NCBI GenBank assembly: GCA_038235275.1
Contig: JBBSUC010000004.1
Span: 1 to 64,000 of the forward strand
Length of the DNA stretch: 64,000 nucleotides
Direction: 5' to 3'
From: Persicitalea sp038235275
GTDB lineage: Bacteria; Bacteroidota; Bacteroidia; Cytophagales; Spirosomataceae
Each line of letters begins with the position of its first letter. The stretch's first letter is position 1. Shown one piece after another: positions 31,363 to 38,858 of the stretch. A program made the translations under genes and the position numbers. The notes beneath the pieces were generated by a model, which saw nothing but the letters and a program-made list of their open reading frames with translations, ran no database searches and was not told where the DNA came from.

Positions 31363-33144
31363 ATGGAACATTTCGTCGTCTCGGCCCGCAAGTACCGTCC
31401 CGTCACCTTCGATTCGGTGGTGGGGCAGTCGCACATCACCACCACACTTAAGAACGCTATCCGTACCAATCACCTGGCGCAGGCGTTCCTTTTTTGTGGG
31501 CCGCGAGGCGTGGGCAAAACGACCTGCGCCCGCATTCTGGCCAAGACCATCAACTGCCAAAACCTCAGCGACGACGTCGAACCCTGCGGCGAATGCGAGT
31601 CTTGCGTGAGTTTTCAGAACAATGCTTCTTTCAATATCCACGAACTCGACGCAGCCTCCAACAACTCCGTAGATGACATTCGCAACCTAATCGACCAGGT
31701 GCGCTACCCGCCGCAGACGGGCAAGTACAAAATTTACATCATCGACGAGGTCCACATGCTTTCTCCGGCGGCGTTCAACGCCTTCCTGAAAACCTTGGAA
31801 GAGCCGCCGAGTTACGCGATATTTATTCTCGCCACCACGGAAAAGCACAAAATCCTGCCGACAATCCTGTCGCGCTGCCAGATTTTTGACTTCAACCGTA
31901 TACGGACGACCGACATTGCCGATCACTTGGCGCAGATTGCCCAAAAGGAAAACATCGTCGCCGACCGCGAGGCCCTGGAACTAATTGGCCGCAAGGCCGA
32001 TGGCGGTTTGCGCGATGCGCTGTCCATGTTTGACCTGAACGTGACCTTTTCCCCGAACAACGAACTTTCGTACGCCGATGTACTGGAAAACCTGCACATT
32101 CTCGACTACGATTATTACTTCAAAATAACGGACGCTTTGCTGAAAGGCAGCATCGCTGAAACGCTGCTGCTCTTCGACGAGATTATCCGTAAAGGCTTCG
32201 ACGGTCATTTGTTCATCATCGGTTTGCTGGAACACCTGCGCAATCTGCTGGTGACCAAAGATCCGGTTACTATATCGCTGCTGGAAGTGTCGGAAGTGGC
32301 CCGCAGCAAGTACCTCGACCAGTCGCAACGGGCGGGGATGAGTTTTCTGCTGTCGGCGATGAGCGTGGGCAGCCAGTGTGACATTAATTATAAGACTTCC
32401 AAAAATCAGCGGCTGCACGTAGAATTGTGTCTGATGAAAATGGCTAAGCTACTTGATTTGCTGTCGCTACAAGCCCCGCCAACGAACGAAGGAGCGGATG
32501 ATTCCATAAAAAAAAAAACTGAATCAGGAAACAAGCCTGATATTACTCTGACGACCGAACCGGTATCGCCTGCCTACGAAGCCGAAGCGACCGTCCATAA
32601 TGGTGCCGAGAACGGCAGCGCCAATCCCGCAACGGTAACCACCGCTCCTAATCCTTCCGTTCAGAGCAAACTTCGCAGTACGGCACACATTGCGGCTCCG
32701 AGCCATAAAGTACCAGCTCCCACTACCCAGGTAGCGGAAAAGACTACTCATACACAAACTTTTGAGAAACAAGATAGGTTGCCGCTAACCTACGACAACC
32801 TCTACGAGTTTTGGGGGGAATTTGCCAAGAAAAGAAAAATAGAGCGTGACTCGGTCACTGAGGAGTTGATTTTCAATCGAGATTTCAAATTAGAAGGCCA
32901 GACCATTCACATCGCCCTAGATAACGATCTACAAAAAGAGGCGTTAACGGCGATAAGAAATGAGCTGATCCAGTTTCTTAGAGAACGACTGCAGGCTCCC
33001 AACCTTGCCATTAGCTTTCCGGTCAACCAGCAGGATGCCAAGAAAGTGGCTTATACAGATAAGGAGAAATTTGCCGTAATGGCGGAGAAAAACCCACATT
33101 TGCTAGAATTACAGCAATTGCTGGGGCTGGACATCGAATTTTAA
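31363..33144 (+). CDS. dnaX: DNA polymerase III subunit gamma/tau
   Basis: 593 residues. AAA+ clamp-loader ATPase: Walker A GPRGVGKTTC (about residue 45), zinc-binding Cys cluster (NCQNLSDDVEPCGECESC), Walker B IIDEVHML, sensor SRCQIFDF. After residue 365 a low-complexity linker (TTEPVSPAYEAEATVHNGAE) leads to a C-terminal domain (DNLYEFWGEFAKKRKIERDS) that probably binds the polymerase. A run of nine A bases (near 32510-32518) just before the linker invites speculation about programmed frameshifting, as in Escherichia coli dnaX, but the frame stays open. It overlaps the end of the convergent coaE gene by four bases. Confidence 0.97.
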   Translation: MEHFVVSARKYRPVTFDSVVGQSHITTTLKNAIRTNHLAQAFLFCGPRGVGKTTCARILAKTINCQNLSDDVEPCGECESCVSFQNNASFNIHELDAASNNSVDDIRNLIDQVRYPPQTGKYKIYIIDEVHMLSPAAFNAFLKTLEEPPSYAIFILATTEKHKILPTILSRCQIFDFNRIRTTDIADHLAQIAQKENIVADREALELIGRKADGGLRDALSMFDLNVTFSPNNELSYADVLENLHILDYDYYFKITDALLKGSIAETLLLFDEIIRKGFDGHLFIIGLLEHLRNLLVTKDPVTISLLEVSEVARSKYLDQSQRAGMSFLLSAMSVGSQCDINYKTSKNQRLHVELCLMKMAKLLDLLSLQAPPTNEGADDSIKKKTESGNKPDITLTTEPVSPAYEAEATVHNGAENGSANPATVTTAPNPSVQSKLRSTAHIAAPSHKVPAPTTQVAEKTTHTQTFEKQDRLPLTYDNLYEFWGEFAKKRKIERDSVTEELIFNRDFKLEGQTIHIALDNDLQKEALTAIRNELIQFLRERLQAPNLAISFPVNQQDAKKVAYTDKEKFAVMAEKNPHLLELQQLLGLDIEF

Positions 33145-33752
33145 TAAATCTGGTCGAGAAGGATTTTGTGCATAAACAATACTTGCGGAATAAGAGCCAC
33201 CTTCCCCCCGTTATTGACCACAAAATCAGCCAATTCCAGGCGGACTTCTTCCGATATTTGATTCTTCAAAATGGCTAGGATGTCTCTTTCTGACCGTTGT
33301 GGATCGCGGGCTTTAATTCTTTCTATCCGCAAAGACAAAGGCGCGGTAACGGCAATTACTTTCTCCAGCGAATTCTCCTCCCCCGCCCTGTTCATTAGGG
33401 CTGCTTCCCGAATGACGTAAGGTTCCGAACTATGCCGCTGCAGCCAAAGGTCGCTATCAGCAAGGACACGGGGATGAATAATGTGATTGAGTTTTTGGAG
33501 AAGTTGCGCGTCGGAGAAAACCCGTGAAGCAACGTATTTTCGATTGTAAGCCCCCCCGGCGAACGATTCCTCCCCTAATAGCGCAATCACTTCTGCTTTA
33601 ATATCAGGATCGTTGTCACTCAGCCACCTGGCGCGGGCATCGGCTTCATAAACCGGAACGCCCAGACAAGCAAAAATCCGGCAAACGACGCTCTTACCGG
33701 AACCTATACCGCCCGTAACGCCCACTTGTAAAGGAGTCTTGCGCGTCGTCAT
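33141..33752 (-). CDS. coaE: Dephospho-CoA kinase
   Basis: 203 residues. P-loop GVTGGIGSGKSVVCRIFACL at the N-terminus, with the CoaE lid pattern VIAVTAPLSLRIERIKARDP and IKARDPQRSERDILAILKNQ. Last step of CoA synthesis: phosphorylates dephospho-CoA. It ends the reverse-strand run that starts with nusB. Its ATG abuts the TAA of the ybbR-like gene. Confidence 0.96.
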   Translation of the reverse strand: MTTRKTPLQVGVTGGIGSGKSVVCRIFACLGVPVYEADARARWLSDNDPDIKAEVIALLGEESFAGGAYNRKYVASRVFSDAQLLQKLNHIIHPRVLADSDLWLQRHSSEPYVIREAALMNRAGEENSLEKVIAVTAPLSLRIERIKARDPQRSERDILAILKNQISEEVRLELADFVVNNGGKVALIPQVLFMHKILLDQIY

Positions 33753-34421
33753 TTACTGCAAAGCCGGGGCTTGCCGTAGTACCCGAGCTACCTCGAAACT
33801 AACTAAAACAGTCGCATGGCTTACCTCTACTGTCCTTACTTTCGGGATATTCAATGGCAAAGTTTCGTCGTAGTTATTCTGGATTTTCCGGGTCGGAATA
33901 TGAAGTACGATCGTATCAGGATAGGCTCGCAGCATAGAAGCCGGGCCTTCCACCGAAATCAGAGAAGGAGAAATGTTGATCAAACTGGAGATCATGTAGC
34001 CGGGTCGTACATTGATACCCGTGCTATCTACCCGAACAGGAATAATGCGAGTATTTTTCCGCTCGAAATCCAGTTCGAGCGTATCGGCCACCACGTAATT
34101 GACCTGGACATCGGGAAAATGCTCAGCGAGTTTATCGGTGAGGGAAACCGTATTGATGAAGTTGGCTTTTAGTGGGTTGGTTACCCGGTATTCCAATGGC
34201 CGCTCGGCAAAACTTAGCCAGGATTTACGCAACAAATTCCAACCGTTACCCGATACGTTTACTGAAACCGTTTTGGGTAACGGTTCCATAGGGACGTATT
34301 CGGTCTCGTCGTAATCGAAATGGATCGGATAATCCAGCCGCAAGGAGTAGCCATCTTTGTTCAGGGCGGTCATGAGCCAAAAAAAAGCAGCAGCCAGAAA
34401 ACAGACAGCGAAGACTTTCAT
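33753..34421 (-). CDS. YbbR/CdaR-like membrane-anchored protein
   Basis: 222 residues with one N-terminal membrane segment (VFAVCFLAAAFFWLMTALN). YbbR-like repeats (about 30-110 and 125-200): MEPLPKTVSVNVSGNGWNLL and LISVEGPASMLRAYPDTIVL. In Firmicutes, CdaR-type proteins control the cyclic-di-AMP synthase CdaA. The cdaA gene is not next to it here, so that function is only suggested. Its TAA abuts the coaE ATG. It is next to yajC in this run. Confidence 0.8.
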   Translation of the reverse strand: MKVFAVCFLAAAFFWLMTALNKDGYSLRLDYPIHFDYDETEYVPMEPLPKTVSVNVSGNGWNLLRKSWLSFAERPLEYRVTNPLKANFINTVSLTDKLAEHFPDVQVNYVVADTLELDFERKNTRIIPVRVDSTGINVRPGYMISSLINISPSLISVEGPASMLRAYPDTIVLHIPTRKIQNNYDETLPLNIPKVRTVEVSHATVLVSFEVARVLRQAPALQ

Positions 34422-34422
34422 C

Positions 34423-34722
34423 TTACTTAAGGGTCCGGCTTACGGCGGATTTGTCGAAGGTCAGCTTTACGCCTTTGTCCAAATCCAGCGTCACAGTAGT
34501 TTCTTCCACCAGAAAAACTTTGCCGTGCATCCCGCCGATGGTCACCACTTCGTCACCTTTTTTGATGCCAGCCAGGAGTTCCTTTTGCTCACGAGCTTTT
34601 TTCTGTTGGGGACGAATCATGAAAAAATAAAAGACCCCGATGATACCGACCCACATGATGACTTGATAAATCATAGCTTGGGAGCCGCCCGGTTGTGCTT
34701 GGGCAAGAATTACGTTTAGCAT
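34423..34722 (-). CDS. yajC: Preprotein translocase accessory subunit YajC
   Basis: 99 residues. A membrane span (MIYQVIMWVGIIGVFYFFMI) precedes RPQQKKAREQKELLAGIKKG and VVTIGGMHGKVFLVEE. RPQ-KK and the GDEVVTIGG strand are the YajC signature. It associates with SecDF in the Sec system. One base separates it from ybbR. Confidence 0.95.
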   Translation of the reverse strand: MLNVILAQAQPGGSQAMIYQVIMWVGIIGVFYFFMIRPQQKKAREQKELLAGIKKGDEVVTIGGMHGKVFLVEETTVTLDLDKGVKLTFDKSAVSRTLK

Positions 34723-34818
34723 TTATTTAGTGGAAAATTGCCCTTCCCTTCGATTTCGGTCAGGCGACGGGGGCAGTTGATAATGGGAAAAATTGACAAT
34801 TGAAGGATACCGCTCAAC

Positions 34819-35274
34819 TTATATTGAGGAAGTTGAATCGGGGGCTTCGGCTACCATACCTTGAAGACGAAGTTCGGAGTAAGCAGGTTCGGTATTGGCG
34901 AAAACCGTAATGGTCTTGACTTGCGGGCCGGGTTTGCCTTTGGTATTGAAGCGCACTTTGATAGACGATTCCGACCCTGGCGAAATGGGTTCACGCGGCC
35001 ACTCGGGAATAGTGCAGCCACAGGATGCCGTTACATTGTTGATAATCAAGGGAAACTGACCAGCGTTTTTGAATTTAAAATCGTGTTCGACAATATCACC
35101 TTCATTGATGTTGCCAAATTGATAAGTCGAATCACTGAGCAAAGCCATGACCGGAATTTTGCTTTTCAGCTCGTTTTCGTCCTTTTCCGTCTCACTGCTC
35201 TTTGCTCCGCAGGCGCAAAGCAAAGCCACCATCGCCAGAGAGCAAAGGAATAGAGAGATTGAGTTATTTTTCAT
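34819..35274 (-). CDS. DUF1573 lipoprotein
   Basis: 151 residues. Lipobox VALLCAC, then DUF1573 with HDFKFKNAGQFPLIINNVTA and ASCGCTIPEWPREPISPGSE. The ASCGCT motif and an Ig-like beta pattern (IKVRFNTKGKPGPQVKTITV) are typical. The family is Ig-like (ASPM/SPD-2/Hydin-like) and often envelope-associated, but the role is not defined. It sits between YtxH and yajC, an order that recurs across the phylum. Confidence 0.88.
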   Translation of the reverse strand: MKNNSISLFLCSLAMVALLCACGAKSSETEKDENELKSKIPVMALLSDSTYQFGNINEGDIVEHDFKFKNAGQFPLIINNVTASCGCTIPEWPREPISPGSESSIKVRFNTKGKPGPQVKTITVFANTEPAYSELRLQGMVAEAPDSTSSI

Positions 35275-35301
35275 AAACCAAATATGTGTTTGAGCCAGGA
35301 A

Positions 35302-35604
35302 TCAATTGCTCTGGTTTTTTATTTGCGCCATGAGTTTATCTACATCCTCCAGCAGTCTCTCAGCTTTTTCGCGGGCGTCGCTTACCACCTTTTCTCCTTC
35401 CACTTTGGCCATACTTTCGGGAAAATCACCGCTTTCCATTAGGTCCGCGATCAGTTTTTCGATTTGTTCCTTATACTTGGAAAGCCGGAAAGTCAGGCGG
35501 TCGCGGGTAATTTCACCCTTTTGAGGGGCATACAGAATTCCTAAAAAAATACCCGTAGCGCAGCCCGTTATATAAAAAAATAAGTTGCTGGTTGACTTGC
35601 TCAT
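35302..35604 (-). CDS. YtxH domain protein
   Basis: 100 residues. One short N-terminal membrane segment (LFFYITGCATGIFLGILYAP) precedes a long charged helix (FRLSKYKEQIEKLIADLMES; ARGEKAERLLEDVDKLMAQI-like tail). YtxH proteins are membrane-tethered coiled-coil stress proteins. The LYAPQKG turn after the span is characteristic. It follows nusB by 79 bases. Confidence 0.85.
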   Translation of the reverse strand: MSKSTSNLFFYITGCATGIFLGILYAPQKGEITRDRLTFRLSKYKEQIEKLIADLMESGDFPESMAKVEGEKVVSDAREKAERLLEDVDKLMAQIKNQSN

Positions 35605-35683
35605 CGCTTGTTTTGTTAATCGTTGTGTATTGAGACTGAGTTGCCAAAAAATAGTTAAAAAAACGTGCCTATACGCAGCACTT

Positions 35684-36847
35684 CTATTTATTGTCGATCA
35701 ATCCCCGGCCACTTTTCCGTATTACACCCGCTTCGGTCAGCCGTTTAGCGAGTCGATCCAGGTTTCCGTTCACAAAACTACCACTTTTCAGGGTACTATA
35801 CCGCTTCGCAATCTCGATAAATTCGTTAATGGTCACCTTTACCGGAATGCCGGGAAAGTGAATTAGTTCGGCCAAAGCTGTTTTCAGGATAATCATATCC
35901 AGCAAAGCCACCCGCTCGGCGTCCCAGTTTTTGAGCTGTTCCAAGACATAACCCTGGTACTCCACGTCGTTTTCAATGGCCTTCTTGAATAATTCCTCCA
36001 CAAAAAATCGATCTTCGTCCCAATCCTCCGTTAGTTCAGCCAATTGTACTTTTCCGCTACTGGCCGAGCGAAGCGTCTTGATCATCATGCCGCGAATGAT
36101 CTCGAAATGCTCTTCCCAGTACAGGTCATTTTGCTCGAAGTATTCGACGGGAATCTCGTGTTTCAGAATGATATTCCGCAGGACGTGTTGAGCCAATTTC
36201 TGGTCTTCCTCCGGTGTGTGGGCAGATTGTTGGCAGTATCTAATATACTCCTCGTCGTTGCAAAGTGCCTCGCGGTAGGTCTTACGGACCACGCTCATGT
36301 CGTTACCCCAGGAAATTCCCCGCCGGATGATCTCCACCTCTAACTCCGCGTCCGCCCGCATGAGCCGTACCACCTCGTTGTCGTTCAGGCCCGAGGCAGT
36401 CGGAAATGGGTTATCTGGATTGCGAATAACACGCTCGCGGTCTAGTTCGGACTGATGAGCCAGTTCCAGCAGCAGGGTCAGAACGCGCAGAAATTCGTCA
36501 TAAATACCCTCCGTCTCCTGCAAAACCCGCTTTACGACCAGCGGGCGGTCGGTTTTGTTCTGCTGAACAAAGTTCTGGTAAGCGCGGTGGGCCGTTTGAA
36601 TCACCTCGCGCGGTACCTGTTCATCATCAGCAGGTTGACCGTTTTTGACGTATTCATCCAAAGTCAGCAAGGCCAGCCGCTTTAAGCCTTCGAGCCTTTC
36701 CAGGTTTTGCGGCTGCATCGAGTTGAGATCAGGCAAATAAGCCGCCGCAATCTCGTCCTTAGCCAATTGCAAATTCGCATCCGCCGATATTCGGCTGGCG
36801 TAAAGCGCCTGCACGGCCTTGGAGCGTAATAATCTTCGGTTGAGCAT
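35684..36847 (-). CDS. nusB: Transcription antitermination factor NusB, long form
   Basis: 387 residues, versus about 140 in proteobacteria; the long form is normal in this phylum. It begins MLNRRLLRSKAVQALYASRI. The canonical NusB helices occupy the last 130 residues (DWDEDRFFVEELFKKAIEND; MIILKTALAELIHFPGIPVK; INEFIEIAKRYSTLKSGSFV). The N-terminal half repeats the helix pattern. It joins NusE and other factors in antitermination on rRNA operons. A -7 match lies 18 bases before its ATG. Confidence 0.93.
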   Translation of the reverse strand: MLNRRLLRSKAVQALYASRISADANLQLAKDEIAAAYLPDLNSMQPQNLERLEGLKRLALLTLDEYVKNGQPADDEQVPREVIQTAHRAYQNFVQQNKTDRPLVVKRVLQETEGIYDEFLRVLTLLLELAHQSELDRERVIRNPDNPFPTASGLNDNEVVRLMRADAELEVEIIRRGISWGNDMSVVRKTYREALCNDEEYIRYCQQSAHTPEEDQKLAQHVLRNIILKHEIPVEYFEQNDLYWEEHFEIIRGMMIKTLRSASSGKVQLAELTEDWDEDRFFVEELFKKAIENDVEYQGYVLEQLKNWDAERVALLDMIILKTALAELIHFPGIPVKVTINEFIEIAKRYSTLKSGSFVNGNLDRLAKRLTEAGVIRKSGRGLIDNK

Positions 36848-36864
36848 TCTCTAAGTTTAAGCCG

Positions 36865-36872
36865 CAAAATTA
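36865..36872 (-). promoter_or_regulatory. -7 element of the nusB operon
   Basis: The forward CAAAATTA is TAATTTTG on the reverse strand. It lies 18 bases before the nusB ATG, giving a very short leader of about 10 bases. The divergent exporter gene starts at 36994. Confidence 0.45.
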
Positions 36873-36993
36873 GACTTTTTCCATAACAATTCGAAGCGGG
36901 CGGCGGAATGAGTGAGTGGGTCTGCAACGTTTTGGTGGGGCATCGTGTTAACAGGCAAGCATAATTTGAAACCTTACCTACCCGCCTTCGTAC

Positions 36994-38778
36994 GTGAAAG
37001 CACTCTCTTACCTCAATAAATACTTAGTTAAATACAAGTGGTACCTCATTGGGGGTACGGTGTTTACGATTATCTCCAATCTTTTTGGCATCATCCCGGC
37101 GCAACTCGTGCGCTACGCGCTGGATTTAGTGGGCGAAACGCTCGACGTTTACTATCTTTTCGACGGCTCGGCCATCCAAGCCGATATGTACGAGGTATTT
37201 ACGAATACCATTCTGCTGTATGGCCTGCTGATTCTGGCAATGGCGCTGTTGAAAGGCTTTTTCCTGTTTTTGGTGCGGCAGACGATTATCGTTATGTCGC
37301 GGCATATCGAATACGACCTTAAAAACGATATTTACGAACATTACCAAACCTTGCCGATGAGTTTTTACCGCCAGCACAATACCGGCGACTTGATGGCACG
37401 AGTTTCGGAAGATGTTAGCAAAGTCAGGATGTACGTCGGCCCGGCGATGATGTACGGTATCAACCTCGTGGTGCTATTCGTGCTGGTGATTTCTTATATG
37501 GTCTCGGTAAATGGCAAGCCGACATTTTATGTGCTGCTGCCGCTGTCGCTGCTATCGGTAAGTATCTATTTCGTCAACAGCATCATCATGCGGCGGTCCG
37601 AAGAAATTCAGCGGCAGTTGTCGGCTATGTCCACCTACGTGCAGGAGGCATTTTCGGGCATACGGGTCATTAAAGCGTTTGTGCAGGAGAAATATTCTTT
37701 CCTCAATTTCCAGAAAGAAACCGAAGATTTCAAGACCAAGTCACTGAACCTGACTAAGGTGGATGCGCTATTTTTTCCTATTATCATGCTGCTGGTCGGC
37801 TTGAGCAATGTGCTGGTGATTTACGTTGGCGGTCAGGAAATCATCAACGGCAACCTCACGCCCGGCAACATCACGGAGTTCATTATTTACGTCAATATGC
37901 TAACTTGGCCCGTAATGGCTCTGGGCTGGACAACCAGCCAAATCCAGCGCGCGGCGGCGTCCCAGGCGCGAATCAACGAGTACCTGGACATCAAGACGAA
38001 TATTGTTTCGGAGAAAAAGCTGAAACCCGAAATCGAAGGTGCATTACGCTTTGATAAAGTCAGCTTTCTTTATCCTGACTCGGGCATTCGAGCGTTGCAG
38101 CACTTTACCCTGGATGTAAAACCCGGCGAAAGCATCGCGATATTAGGAACGACGGGTTCGGGTAAAAGCACTTTGGCCAACCTCATTTGCCGCCTTTATG
38201 ACCCAACCGAAGGCAAAATTTTCCTCGACGGGCGGCCATTACAAGATTATGACGTGCAGTACGTCCGCCGCCAAATGGGCTACGTGCCGCAGGATGTATT
38301 CCTATTTTCCGATACCATCGCCAACAACGTACAGTTCGGCACCGATGGTCTGCCGCAGGAAAAAATTGAGCAAGCCGTGCGCGACGCCGACCTGGCCACC
38401 AACATTGAAGAATTCCCGCAGGGCTACGACACCCGCCTCGGCGAGCGCGGCGTAACACTCTCTGGTGGCCAAAAACAGCGCCTTTCCATCGCCCGCGCCA
38501 TCGCCCGCGATCCCAAAATTCTGATCCTTGATGACTGTCTGTCAGCCGTTGATACCAATACCGAGAATATTATCCTCAACAATCTCAAGCGCATTATGCA
38601 GGATCGCACATCGGTGATCATCTCTCACCGCGTGTCATCGGCCAAGCTCGCCGACCGCATCGTGATGCTGGACGACGGCCATATCGTGGAGCAAGGCACT
38701 CACGCGGAGTTGATGGAGAAAGATGGAGCGTACCGAGAATTATATGAGAAGCAACTGGTTGTGGAGGAGATTGGGTAA
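36994..38778 (+). CDS. ABC exporter (MsbA-like, fused membrane and ATPase domains)
   Basis: 594 residues. Six membrane spans in residues 15-320. ATPase: Walker A ILGTTGSGKSTLANL (about 382-396), signature LSGGQKQRLSIARA (about 489-502), Walker B ILILDDCLSAVD. Homologous to MsbA and multidrug half-transporters; acts as a homodimer. Cargo cannot be told; lipid A core or drugs are typical. The start is GTG. It is divergent from nusB and has its own terminator. Confidence 0.92.
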   Translation: MKALSYLNKYLVKYKWYLIGGTVFTIISNLFGIIPAQLVRYALDLVGETLDVYYLFDGSAIQADMYEVFTNTILLYGLLILAMALLKGFFLFLVRQTIIVMSRHIEYDLKNDIYEHYQTLPMSFYRQHNTGDLMARVSEDVSKVRMYVGPAMMYGINLVVLFVLVISYMVSVNGKPTFYVLLPLSLLSVSIYFVNSIIMRRSEEIQRQLSAMSTYVQEAFSGIRVIKAFVQEKYSFLNFQKETEDFKTKSLNLTKVDALFFPIIMLLVGLSNVLVIYVGGQEIINGNLTPGNITEFIIYVNMLTWPVMALGWTTSQIQRAAASQARINEYLDIKTNIVSEKKLKPEIEGALRFDKVSFLYPDSGIRALQHFTLDVKPGESIAILGTTGSGKSTLANLICRLYDPTEGKIFLDGRPLQDYDVQYVRRQMGYVPQDVFLFSDTIANNVQFGTDGLPQEKIEQAVRDADLATNIEEFPQGYDTRLGERGVTLSGGQKQRLSIARAIARDPKILILDDCLSAVDTNTENIILNNLKRIMQDRTSVIISHRVSSAKLADRIVMLDDGHIVEQGTHAELMEKDGAYRELYEKQLVVEEIG

Positions 38779-38796
38779 ATAAGACAATAAATCAAA

Positions 38797-38846
38797 CAAA
38801 CGCCGCCCGTAGTTTCCAATAACTACAGGCGGCGTTTGCTTTTTTA
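38797..38846. terminator. Bidirectional terminator
   Basis: An 18-position stem (38797-38814 with 38821-38838) with one C-A mismatch and T6 following. It separates the exporter gene from the convergent TonB-dependent receptor gene. Confidence 0.85.
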
Positions 38847-38858
38847 GCACTAAACAAT

